A stretch of 22,236 nucleotides of DNA from Actinomycetota bacterium. GTDB lineage: Bacteria > Actinomycetota > Actinomycetes > Actinomycetales > Microbacteriaceae. Shown one piece after another: positions 15,330 through 21,827 of this stretch. Below the pieces are notes generated by a model. That model was not told the DNA's origin. It was given only the letters and a program-made list of their open reading frames with translations, and did not search any database. Made by a program: the position numbers and the translations under genes. The stretch covers positions 1-22,236 of the forward strand of contig WLNS01000007.1 in the NCBI GenBank assembly GCA_009699665.1. Direction: 5' to 3'. The first letter of the stretch is position 1. Every line of letters begins with the position of its first letter.

Positions 15330-16769
15330 ATGGCAGAAAACAAGAATCGGAGCACCACGCCCGAGTCCGATGCGTTTCGCCAACACATCAGCCAAGATTG
15401 GGCGCCGCGAGTTGACCGCCTGCCTGCACTCAGGGAATCCGCCCGCGCCGCCGCCGTTCGTCGCGAGAAACTTTGCGCAGAATTCTCGAGCTGTCGACTT
15501 GTTATTCCCGCCGGTCGCGCCAAACAACGCAGCAACGACACGGATTACCTGTTTCGGGCTCACTCCGATTTTGCCTATCTCACCGGGTGGGGCACTGACA
15601 GCGAGCCCGACTCCGTTCTCGTGCTTGAACCCGACGGCGACGGTCACACAGCAACCCTCTATTTTCGAGAACCCGCCGGTCGTGACAGCGAAGAGTTTTA
15701 CGCCAACGCGTCCATCGGCGAGTTTTGGGTTGGGGCTCGCCCCTCGGCGACCGCGGTGAGCGCAGAACTCAACCTTGCCACCGCCCACATCGATGCACTC
15801 GGAGCTGCACTGACGAGCGGCGTTTCGACCCTTCTCATTCGCGAAGCAGACCCGGCGGTTACGGCGCGCATTGATGCCCTCACTCGTCCAACGGCCGACC
15901 AATCCCGGGATGACGACCTCGCACGGGTGCTCTCAGAAATGCGCCTGATAAAAGACGCCTATGAAATCGACCAGGTGCGTTTGGCGGTGGCCGCCACCCA
16001 CCTCGGTTTTTCCGACATCGCCCGTGTCCTTCCCGCCATCGGCGGCAAGCAGCGCGGGGAACGCATGATCGAGGGTGCCTTTGCGACGCGAGCCAGGCTC
16101 GAGGGCAACGGGCTGGGATACAACACCATCGCCGCGTCAGGGGCACACGCGTGCATTCTGCACTGGGAGCGAAACGACGGTGACGTAGGAAAGAAAGACC
16201 TGGTGCTCATCGATGCCGGTGTTGAGCTAGACAGTTACTATACGGCCGACATCACGCGCACCCTTCCGGTTTCGGGACGATTCAGCGCTGCGCAGCGCAA
16301 GGTCTATCAGGCCGTGCTCGACGCTGCCGACGCAGCCTTCGCGATAGTGAAACCGGGCATCACGTTTAGTGAGATTCATCAGACCGCGATGGCGGTCATT
16401 GCCCAGAGGACGGCCGAGTGGGGGCTGCTGCCGGTTTCAGCCGAGGAATCGCTCGCGCCAGAGAATCAGTATCACCGTCGCTACATGGTGCACGGCACGA
16501 GCCACCACTTGGGTCTCGACGTGCACGACTGTGCGCATGCCCGGCGTGTGATGTACCACGAGGGAATCGTCACTGCGGGAATGATCTTCACGATCGAGCC
16601 CGGCCTGTACTTTCAGCCCGATGACCTGACCGTGCCACAAGAACTCCGGGGCATTGGCGTTCGCATTGAAGACAACATCTTGGTGACGCCAGAGGGTGCC
16701 GAAAACCTGTCCCGAGGAATCCCTCGAACCGTCGCTGAGGTTGAGGCGTGGATTAAGCCCACGCGGTAA
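15330..16769 (+). CDS. pepP: Xaa-Pro aminopeptidase (M24B family)
   Basis: Cytoplasmic metallopeptidase that removes an N-terminal residue preceding proline. It has 479 residues. The N-terminal creatinase/AMP_N-like domain (about 25-190) includes the typical HSDFAYLTGW. The C-terminal pita-bread domain supplies the two-metal ligands: Asp295 (LIDAGVE), Asp307 (ADITRT), His392 (GTSHHLGLDVHD), Glu423 (FTIEPGLYF) and Glu447 (RIEDNIL). All five are present, so it should be active. The start ATG is 12 bp after the EEP stop, so an operon with EEP is likely, but the leaderless-like AAGACT box suggests it may also be transcribed on its own. Alternative names are aminopeptidase P or prolidase-like; the AMP_N domain favours aminopeptidase P. 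Confidence 0.93.
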   Translation: MAENKNRSTTPESDAFRQHISQDWAPRVDRLPALRESARAAAVRREKLCAEFSSCRLVIPAGRAKQRSNDTDYLFRAHSDFAYLTGWGTDSEPDSVLVLEPDGDGHTATLYFREPAGRDSEEFYANASIGEFWVGARPSATAVSAELNLATAHIDALGAALTSGVSTLLIREADPAVTARIDALTRPTADQSRDDDLARVLSEMRLIKDAYEIDQVRLAVAATHLGFSDIARVLPAIGGKQRGERMIEGAFATRARLEGNGLGYNTIAASGAHACILHWERNDGDVGKKDLVLIDAGVELDSYYTADITRTLPVSGRFSAAQRKVYQAVLDAADAAFAIVKPGITFSEIHQTAMAVIAQRTAEWGLLPVSAEESLAPENQYHRRYMVHGTSHHLGLDVHDCAHARRVMYHEGIVTAGMIFTIEPGLYFQPDDLTVPQELRGIGVRIEDNILVTPEGAENLSRGIPRTVAEVEAWIKPTR

Positions 16770-16772
16770 GTT
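16767..16772 (+). promoter_or_regulatory. -10 element, leaderless start of the MgtE-N/CBS gene
   Basis: TAAGTT, whose TAA is the stop codon of the aminopeptidase gene, is followed by 6 nt and ATG 16779. There is no Shine-Dalgarno. TGGTCACATG (16772-16781) is identical to the bases across the aminopeptidase start (15323-15332). Confidence 0.5.
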
Positions 16773-16778
16773 GGTCAC

Positions 16779-18086
16779 ATGACCCAGGCGCGCGTTTTTG
16801 TGGCCCGGCTGGCCGGGTGCAATGTTTTTGACCCCGTGGGCGACCGCGTGGGTCGCGTTCGCGATGCCATTGTGGTTTACCGGGCAACCGCCGCTCCGCG
16901 CGTGGTGGGACTGCTCGTCGAGATTCCGGGCAAACGTCGCGTCTTTGTCTCGATCGGGCGCGTCTCGTCAATAACGAACGGTCAGGTCATCACCTCCGGC
17001 CTCATCAACGTTCGGCGCTTCCAGCAGCGCGGCGGCGAGGTTCGTCTCATCGCTGAACTTCTGGGCCGCAAGGTGAGCTTCAACGACGGTTCTGGGGCCG
17101 GCACCATTGAAGATTTGGCGATTACCGAGACGGCGCAGGGTGATTGGAACGTGTCTCAGGTTTTTGTGCGTCGACCTCGGGCAGGTGGCTCACCCTTTAC
17201 GAAGGGAGCCACCACGCTGGTGGAATGGTCGCACATCGCCGAAATGGCTGCGGATGGCGAAAGCCAGTCGGCGGAGCAATTGATCGCCGCCTACTCTGAG
17301 CTTCGTCCGGCGGACCTGGCCACGACCCTGCTTGATTTACCTCAGGAGCGCATGATCGAGGTGGCCGAAGAACTTCCCGATGACCGGCTCGCCGATGTTC
17401 TCGAAGAGATGGACGAGAGCGACCAGGTTGACATCATGGCGCAATTGGACGACGAGCGGGCGGCCGATGTTCTCGAAGAGATGGAACCGGACGACGCGGC
17501 CGACCTGATTGCCGAGCTCCCCCGGGCGCGCGGCAAGACGCTCCTTGACCTGATGGAACCCGAGGACGCCGAGGATGTTCGGCTGCTGCTCAGCTTTGGT
17601 CCCGATACCGCCGGTGGTCTGATGACGACCGACCCCATCATCCTGTCGGCCGAGGCAACCGTGGCCGAGGGCCTCGCCATGATTCGACGCCACGAGACGC
17701 ATCCTGCTCTCGCGGCGGCCGTGTGCATCACGCTCCCTCCCTACGAATCCCCCACCGGTCGACTTCTCGGACTCGTGCACTTTCAGCGCATGCTGCGCTA
17801 CCCGCCGCACGAACGTCTGGGCAACCTGATTGACGAAGGAACAGAGCCGGTTCACGTGGGCACTAGCGCGGCCGAGGTGTCGCGCATTCTGGCCAGCTAC
17901 AACCTCGTCTCGGTACCCGTGGTTGACGATGCCGGACGACTGGTCGGCGTGGTCACCATCGACGACGTGCTCGACTACATCCTGCCCGATGACTGGCGCA
18001 GTCACGACGACGACCCGAGCACGCCGAAGCGTCGAAAGACGCGCACCCGCTCTAAGGCACCCGTGACGAAGAAGAGAAAGGAGTAA
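16779..18086 (+). CDS. PRC-barrel / MgtE-N / twin-CBS soluble protein
   Basis: A 435-residue protein with two PRC-barrel-like segments (about 7-80 and 90-155), an MgtE N-terminal superhelical domain (about 165-275) with the repeated ADVLEEM unit, and two CBS domains (about 281-340 and 347-403, with TAGGLMTTD and VSVPVVDDAGRLVGVVTIDD). The C-terminal tail is lysine/arginine-rich. The transmembrane channel domain of MgtE is absent, so this is a cytosolic sensor-like protein rather than a Mg2+ transporter; CBS domains usually bind adenine nucleotides or Mg2+. A 23-nt exact direct repeat (17391-17413 and 17463-17485) lies within the superhelix and encodes the repeat unit. It heads an operon with DUF1003 and Mrp, as in M. 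tuberculosis Rv1232c-Rv1229c (from memory). Its function is not established. Confidence 0.9.
   Translation: MTQARVFVARLAGCNVFDPVGDRVGRVRDAIVVYRATAAPRVVGLLVEIPGKRRVFVSIGRVSSITNGQVITSGLINVRRFQQRGGEVRLIAELLGRKVSFNDGSGAGTIEDLAITETAQGDWNVSQVFVRRPRAGGSPFTKGATTLVEWSHIAEMAADGESQSAEQLIAAYSELRPADLATTLLDLPQERMIEVAEELPDDRLADVLEEMDESDQVDIMAQLDDERAADVLEEMEPDDAADLIAELPRARGKTLLDLMEPEDAEDVRLLLSFGPDTAGGLMTTDPIILSAEATVAEGLAMIRRHETHPALAAAVCITLPPYESPTGRLLGLVHFQRMLRYPPHERLGNLIDEGTEPVHVGTSAAEVSRILASYNLVSVPVVDDAGRLVGVVTIDDVLDYILPDDWRSHDDDPSTPKRRKTRTRSKAPVTKKRKE
17391..17485 (+). repeat. 23-nt direct repeat, 72 bp apart, inside the MgtE-N domain
   Basis: The same 23 bases occur at 17391-17413 and 17463-17485, exactly 24 codons apart and in frame. 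They encode the ADVLEEM turn of successive MgtE-N helical repeats. This is domain repetition, not a mobile element. Confidence 0.8.
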
Positions 18087-18088
18087 TC

Positions 18089-18664
18089 GTGGCACGAAGC
18101 ACTCACGACGACGACGACTACTTCGACTCGCCCAAGAGCATGGGCCCACGACTCATGCGCCCGACTCGACCGCGCGACCGCTTTGGTCGATTTACCGAAT
18201 CTATTGCCCGCGCAATGGGCACCCCGTGGTTTCTTCTCGGCCTGACCGTATTCTGCATTCTGTGGATCACGTTTAACTCACTGGCGCCCGAAGGGTTGCG
18301 CTTTGACTCAGCAGCAATCGGCTTTACGGCCCTCACGCTGTTGCTCTCTCTGCAAGCGTCGTATGCCGCTCCCATGATTTTGTTGGCACAGAACCGGCAA
18401 GACGACCGTGACCGAGTGCAATTCGAGCAAGACCGGGTGCGCGCCGAGCGTAACCTCGCCGACACCGAATATTTGGCTCGCGAGGTCGTAGCGTTGCGCC
18501 TCGCCATGAAAGATATGGCGACAAAAGAATTTATTCGCCAGGAACTGCGGGACCTGCTCGATGAACTCGAGAGTGAACGCCCGCCAGGTCGTTCCCTCAA
18601 GCGCAGCGCGACGTCACCCCTGCGCCGGGCCGCACGCAGCACCCGCGCCACCCCGTCACCGTGA
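18089..18664 (+). CDS. DUF1003 family membrane protein
   Basis: A 191-residue protein with the DUF1003 core: two membrane helices (about 45-63 and 71-92, WFLLGLTVFCILWITFN and IGFTALTLLLSLQASYAAP) followed by the family signature MILLAQNRQDDRDR. A charged, probably coiled-coil region comes next (EQDRVRAERNLAD...EVVALRLAMKD), and the tail is basic and Ser/Thr/Arg-rich. Function is unknown; the family is usually linked to the MgtE-N/CBS gene beside it. The GTG start has AAAGGAG 5 nt upstream inside the end of the preceding gene. Its TGA overlaps the GTG of mrp (GTGA), so the three genes are one translationally coupled operon. Confidence 0.92.
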   Translation: MARSTHDDDDYFDSPKSMGPRLMRPTRPRDRFGRFTESIARAMGTPWFLLGLTVFCILWITFNSLAPEGLRFDSAAIGFTALTLLLSLQASYAAPMILLAQNRQDDRDRVQFEQDRVRAERNLADTEYLAREVVALRLAMKDMATKEFIRQELRDLLDELESERPPGRSLKRSATSPLRRAARSTRATPSP

Positions 18665-19806
18665 CCGGCAAGCCGACATCCGCGGCGAGTCCCGACGACG
18701 TTCGCTCCCGCGTCGGAGCCGTGCAGGATCCGGAAATTCGCCGTCCGTTAGCCGACCTCGGAATGGTGGGACCGATTGAGGTTCGTGGCAGCGAAGCCAT
18801 CGTGTCGATCCGACTCACGATTGCGGGTTGTCCGGCCGCCGACCACATTGAACGTGCCGTGCACGAAGCGGCCTTGAGCTCCCCCGGCGTCACGTCTGCC
18901 GTTGTGAGCGTGAGCATAATGACGAACGAGGAACGGTCGGACATGCTGGCCACACTGCGGCCGGCGGGGCGAACAATGGCTTTCGGCCCCGAGTCGATGA
19001 CCCGGGTGATAGCGGTCACGAGCGGGAAGGGTGGTGTGGGAAAGTCGAGCGTTACCGTCAATCTTGCCGTTGCCCTCGCACGTCGTGGTCTGCGCGTGGG
19101 AATTCTCGACGCCGACGTATACGGCTACTCCATCCCGTCGCTCATGGGGCTGGCGCCCGGCGGAGTGCCCGTGCGGCCCACGCGCCTCGACGACGCTATC
19201 GTGCCACCCGTCGCCCACGACGTAAAGGTGATCTCGATCGGAATGTTTGTGGACGACACTGACGTCGCGGTCGCCTGGCGTGGTCCCATGCTGCAGCGCA
19301 CGGTCACACAGTTTCTCACCGATGTCTACTTTGGCGACCTTGATGTTCTCTTTATCGACCTGCCCCCGGGAACCGGCGATGTGGCGATCACGGTCGGTCA
19401 ACTGCTGCCACACAGCGATGTGCTGATCGTGACCACACCACAGCCCTATGCGGCTGGGGTGGCCATCCGCGCCGGCGCACTTGCCACCCAAACGGGTCAA
19501 CGCATCATTGGTGTCGTTGAAAACATGAGTGCGAGCGTTCTGTCCGATGGGACACGCCTCGACGTTTTTGGCTCGGGCGGCGCTGCCGCTGTTGCGGCCG
19601 GTCTCGCTCGAACGGGCCTGAAGGTTGACGTGCTGGCTCGTATCCCGCTGAGTCCCGCTATGGCCCAGGCCGCCGACAGCGGAATCCCCCTCGTGGCCTC
19701 AGACCCCGACGACCTCGCTGCCGCAGAACTTACGCAATTGGCCGACGAGGTGCTCAAGCGCTCTGCGCGTGCCACGGCGACGGTGCCCCTCACGCCCAGG
19801 AGCTAA
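18661..19806 (+). CDS. mrp: Mrp/NBP35-type P-loop ATPase (Fe-S carrier family)
   Basis: Mrp/ApbC-family ATPase, expected to carry iron-sulfur clusters to apoproteins. It has 381 residues: an N-terminal MIP18/DUF59-type domain (about 10-88, with DPEIRRPLADLGMV and IAGCPAAD), then a MinD-like ATPase with the deviant Walker A TSGKGGVGKSS (120-130), LDADVYGYS (149-157) and DLPPGTGD (233-240). The GVVENMS landmark (284-290) is present, but the CxxC that usually follows it and holds the bridging cluster is missing; the sequence reads ASVLSDGTRLDVFGSGG. From memory this is shared by actinobacterial Mrp proteins, so the cluster-carrier role is less certain here. The start GTG overlaps the DUF1003 stop by 4 bp. 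It is convergent with the DUF998 gene, 17 bp apart. Confidence 0.92.
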   Translation: MTGKPTSAASPDDVRSRVGAVQDPEIRRPLADLGMVGPIEVRGSEAIVSIRLTIAGCPAADHIERAVHEAALSSPGVTSAVVSVSIMTNEERSDMLATLRPAGRTMAFGPESMTRVIAVTSGKGGVGKSSVTVNLAVALARRGLRVGILDADVYGYSIPSLMGLAPGGVPVRPTRLDDAIVPPVAHDVKVISIGMFVDDTDVAVAWRGPMLQRTVTQFLTDVYFGDLDVLFIDLPPGTGDVAITVGQLLPHSDVLIVTTPQPYAAGVAIRAGALATQTGQRIIGVVENMSASVLSDGTRLDVFGSGGAAAVAAGLARTGLKVDVLARIPLSPAMAQAADSGIPLVASDPDDLAAAELTQLADEVLKRSARATATVPLTPRS

Positions 19807-19823
19807 TCCGCGGAATCGCCCCG

Positions 19824-20453
19824 TCAGCTCGTAAGCGACGATGTCGAACGACGACGCTGCACGACGAAAAGCGTGATCATCACAATGGCCGGCCAGGTCG
19901 ATTCAAGGTCTCCGCCGAGCCGTTCGACCACACCCACGTAGCCCAAGGACTGATTTGACCACACCCCTAAGAACCAAAAACACGCAGCTCCCATAATGAG
20001 CGTGCCGGTGACAGCCCCCCACGGCCGCACGATCCACGGCCACGTGCCACCCACGCGCATTCCGAGAACCGGCCATACGGCCAGCAAAATAAAGCCGATC
20101 ATGGCCGAGATGCGGTGCGGAATCGATGTTCCTTCGATGCTCGGCAGCGGGAAGAGAGCCACCATGAAGGTGGCTACTCCGGCGAGACCGAGGGCGAGGC
20201 GACCGGGGATGCCAATTCCCGGCGAAAAACCGGCGGTGACAATGTGACACAGCGACGTACACATGAACATGACCGTCATAAACACATGCGTGGGTGCCGT
20301 GAGGGCCGCCAACTCACTGATGGTTTGGGACGCCGGATTGTATCCCGCGTACATCTGCTCGGCAAGAAATGTCGATCCGATAAAAAGCACGGGGGCCAAT
20401 ATCGATGAAACGAGCGCCGTGCGCCCGACGAGAACTCTAGGTTGCTTCCGCAT
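19824..20453 (-). CDS. DUF998 family integral membrane protein
   Basis: A 209-residue protein with about six hydrophobic helices (starting LVSSILAPVLFIGSTFLAEQ and ending WPAIVMITLFVVQRRR). The loop YNPASQTISELAA after the first helix is the hallmark of DUF998 proteins. The molecular function is unknown. I chose ATG 20453; the frame is open to 20489, but that would enlarge the overlap with tatB from 17 to 53 bp and add a non-hydrophobic leader. No Shine-Dalgarno is visible and the start lies inside the end of tatB, so it is probably translated by coupling. Confidence 0.87.
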   Translation of the reverse strand: MRKQPRVLVGRTALVSSILAPVLFIGSTFLAEQMYAGYNPASQTISELAALTAPTHVFMTVMFMCTSLCHIVTAGFSPGIGIPGRLALGLAGVATFMVALFPLPSIEGTSIPHRISAMIGFILLAVWPVLGMRVGGTWPWIVRPWGAVTGTLIMGAACFWFLGVWSNQSLGYVGVVERLGGDLESTWPAIVMITLFVVQRRRSTSSLTS

Positions 20454-20790
20454 CGTAGGGAGCCAATCCCGCCCGAGCGCGTGCGGCACGCGGGCGACGA
20501 GGGGTGGTCACCGGAGCGGGGGCTGACACCGGCGGATTTTCTTCTAGTAAAGCATCTCGAATAATTCTTCGCGGGTCATATTGACGCGGGTCGAGAGTTC
20601 TCCAGTCCACCTCGTCAAACTCGTCACCCATTTCTTCGCGCATTCGTTCCTTAGCGCCGCTCGCCATTTTTCGGATGCCCTTGACGAGCCGGGCCAAGCC
20701 CGCAGCATACTTAGGAAGTCGTTCGGGACCCAGCAAAAAAATTGCGAGGACACCGATCACCAGCAACTTATCGAAGGTCAAACCAAACAC
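20437..20790 (-). CDS. tatB: Sec-independent protein translocase TatB
   Basis: A 117-residue protein with TatA/B architecture. A short N-terminal membrane helix (about 6-20, KLLVIGVLAIFLLGPE) has the conserved Gly-Pro hinge. An amphipathic helix follows (LPKYAAGLARLVKGIRKMASGAKERMREE), then an acidic segment and a Pro/Arg/Ala-rich tail. The Glu after GP, the length and the locus next to mrp favour TatB over TatA. It works with TatA/TatC in export of folded proteins; neither partner is in this window. The start is GTG 20790, with TAACCT exactly 6 nt upstream and no Shine-Dalgarno, so it is predicted leaderless. It overlaps DUF998 by 17 bp and is divergent from the O-methyltransferase. Confidence 0.92.
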   Translation of the reverse strand: MFGLTFDKLLVIGVLAIFLLGPERLPKYAAGLARLVKGIRKMASGAKERMREEMGDEFDEVDWRTLDPRQYDPRRIIRDALLEENPPVSAPAPVTTPRRPRAARARAGLAPYDAEAT

Positions 20791-20796
20791 GTCTTT

Positions 20797-20802
20797 AGGT
20801 TA
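20797..20802 (-). promoter_or_regulatory. -10 element, leaderless start of tatB
   Basis: Minus-strand TAACCT is followed by AAAGAC and GTG 20790. No ribosome site is visible. Confidence 0.5.
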
Positions 20803-20853
20803 CTCGTCGACCGGCACATGCGCTTCGCTAGGCTGTGAGAGAAGGGGCACACT

Positions 20854-21483
20854 GTGACGTTTAGCGAAATTGACGCGAGGTTCATCACGGAGTTTGCTGA
20901 TGAAACGCGCGCGCAGCTGACCGCCCGTTCGCTCGCCCACGAACACGGCGTCCACGTCATCCCTGCAGCCACCGGGGCGCACTACGCCGCTCTCGCAGCG
21001 GCGACTCAGGCCCAGAACATTGTTGAGGTGGGAACAGGCTTTGGGGTCTCGGGGCTCTGGCTTCTGCGCGGCGCACCCCAGGCCATTTTGACCTCGATCG
21101 ACGATGGTTACGACCGACAGGAACAGGCCAAGCCACTCTTCGTCGCAGCAGGTTTTGCTCCGAACCAGATTCGACTCATCACGGGTCGGGCCTCGGACGT
21201 GCTCCCCCGAATGAACGAGACGTCCTACGATCTCGTCGTTATCGATGGAGATCCGGCACAGATAGCGAGCTATGTACCGCAGGCCCTGCGCTTAATCCGG
21301 GTGGGTGGCGTGCTGCTGGCTCCGCACGTGCTCTGGAAGGGCGACGTCGCCGACCCCGCGAAACGCGGAACAGTGCCGTCGGCATTTCGCGCCATGCTGG
21401 CGGCCGTGGCCGAAAGCGACGATGTCACCGCGACAATATCGCCCCTCGGCGACGGTCTGCTCACCGTGACAAAACTGAGGTGA
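20854..21483 (+). CDS. SAM-dependent O-methyltransferase (class I, COMT/CCoAMT-like)
   Basis: A 209-residue small-molecule methyltransferase. The Rossmann SAM site is clear: motif I IVEVGTGFGVSGLWL (about 56-70), the acidic LTSIDDG after the second strand, YDLVVIDGDP at the fourth strand, and GGVLLAPHVLWKGDVADP, which matches the metal/substrate loop of O-methyltransferase family 3 (usual form: D-N-V-L-W-x-G; here the D-N is P-H). The substrate is unknown. From memory the M. tuberculosis counterpart is Rv1220c. GTG 20854 has AGAAGGGG about 7 nt upstream. TAGGCT at 20829-20834 is a possible -10, giving a short leader. It is divergent from tatB across 63 bp and ends at a bidirectional terminator. 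Confidence 0.92.
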   Translation: MTFSEIDARFITEFADETRAQLTARSLAHEHGVHVIPAATGAHYAALAAATQAQNIVEVGTGFGVSGLWLLRGAPQAILTSIDDGYDRQEQAKPLFVAAGFAPNQIRLITGRASDVLPRMNETSYDLVVIDGDPAQIASYVPQALRLIRVGGVLLAPHVLWKGDVADPAKRGTVPSAFRAMLAAVAESDDVTATISPLGDGLLTVTKLR

Positions 21484-21514
21484 CCAGCCGTCACCCACGC
21501 CTCCAAAAAGAAAT

Positions 21515-21541
21515 GCCCCGCACGCGCGAGGCTTTTCTCTT
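21515..21541. terminator. Bidirectional Rho-independent terminator
   Basis: GCCCCGC (21515-21521), loop ACGC, GCGAGGC (21526-21532): a 7-bp stem with one mismatch. It is flanked by TTTTCTCTT on the right and by the A-rich CAAAAAGAAA on the left, so it works in both directions. It lies between the convergent O-methyltransferase and DUF3117 genes, where a shared terminator is expected. Confidence 0.75.
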
Positions 21542-21555
21542 CGTGAACGACTGAA

Positions 21556-21732
21556 CTACGAAGCGGGCTTGACGACCTTGCCGAGCAAGGCGTGCAACTC
21601 GGTGACCTCGTCGTCGTTCATTGACACGGCCATGCGGCCGCCCCCTTCGAGAGGCACCCGGACAACAATCAGGCGACCCTCGCGGGTAGCTTCCATCGGT
21701 CCGTCTCCGGTGCGTGGCTTTTGTGCCGCCAT
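21556..21732 (-). CDS. DUF3117 family protein
   Basis: A 58-residue protein that matches the actinobacterial DUF3117 family almost end to end: start MAAQKPRTGDGPMEATREGR, core IVVRVPLEGGGRMAVSM, then NDDEVTELHALLGKVV. It is soluble, has no catalytic motif, and its function is unknown. The frame is open to 21795, but ATG 21732 matches the family start and has AAAGGGG about 7 nt upstream. A GATAAT box (21763-21768, minus strand) is a likely -10. From memory M. tuberculosis carries a homologue (Rv1211) in the same region. Confidence 0.93.
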   Translation of the reverse strand: MAAQKPRTGDGPMEATREGRLIVVRVPLEGGGRMAVSMNDDEVTELHALLGKVVKPAS

Positions 21733-21762
21733 TATGGCGCCCCTTTCGTTAACTCCTTTTCT

Positions 21763-21768
21763 ATTATC
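21763..21768 (-). promoter_or_regulatory. -10 element of the DUF3117 gene
   Basis: Minus-strand GATAAT, five of six matches to TATAAT. It would start transcription near 21756 and give a leader of about 24 nt that holds the AAAGGGG ribosome site. The -35 is weak. Confidence 0.45.
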
Positions 21769-21815
21769 CCAAATCTCAGGCATGCCGGTGACCACGCTGG
21801 CCTATGCCGGTCACG

Positions 21816-21821
21816 TAGACT
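21816..21821 (+). promoter_or_regulatory. -10 element, leaderless start of the acyltransferase gene
   Basis: TAGACT, then TGCCAC, then GTG 21828: the same 6-nt spacing as other leaderless starts in this window. There is no Shine-Dalgarno. Confidence 0.5.
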
Positions 21822-21827
21822 TGCCAC

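Noticed and set aside
14931..15902. 323-codon minus-strand open frame across the EEP/aminopeptidase junction
   Set aside because: It is antisense to two genes with clear catalytic motifs, and its translation resembles no family.
17391..17485. Direct repeat as a target-site or mobile-element trace
   Set aside because: It is in frame, exactly 24 codons apart and encodes a known superhelical repeat unit.
16779..18086. Mg2+ transporter MgtE
   Set aside because: Only the MgtE N-terminal and CBS domains are present. There is no hydrophobic transport domain before the stop at 18086.
18748..19500. Minus-strand open frame antisense to mrp
   Set aside because: mrp has intact P-loop motifs. The His/Arg/Gly-rich antisense product is a composition artefact.
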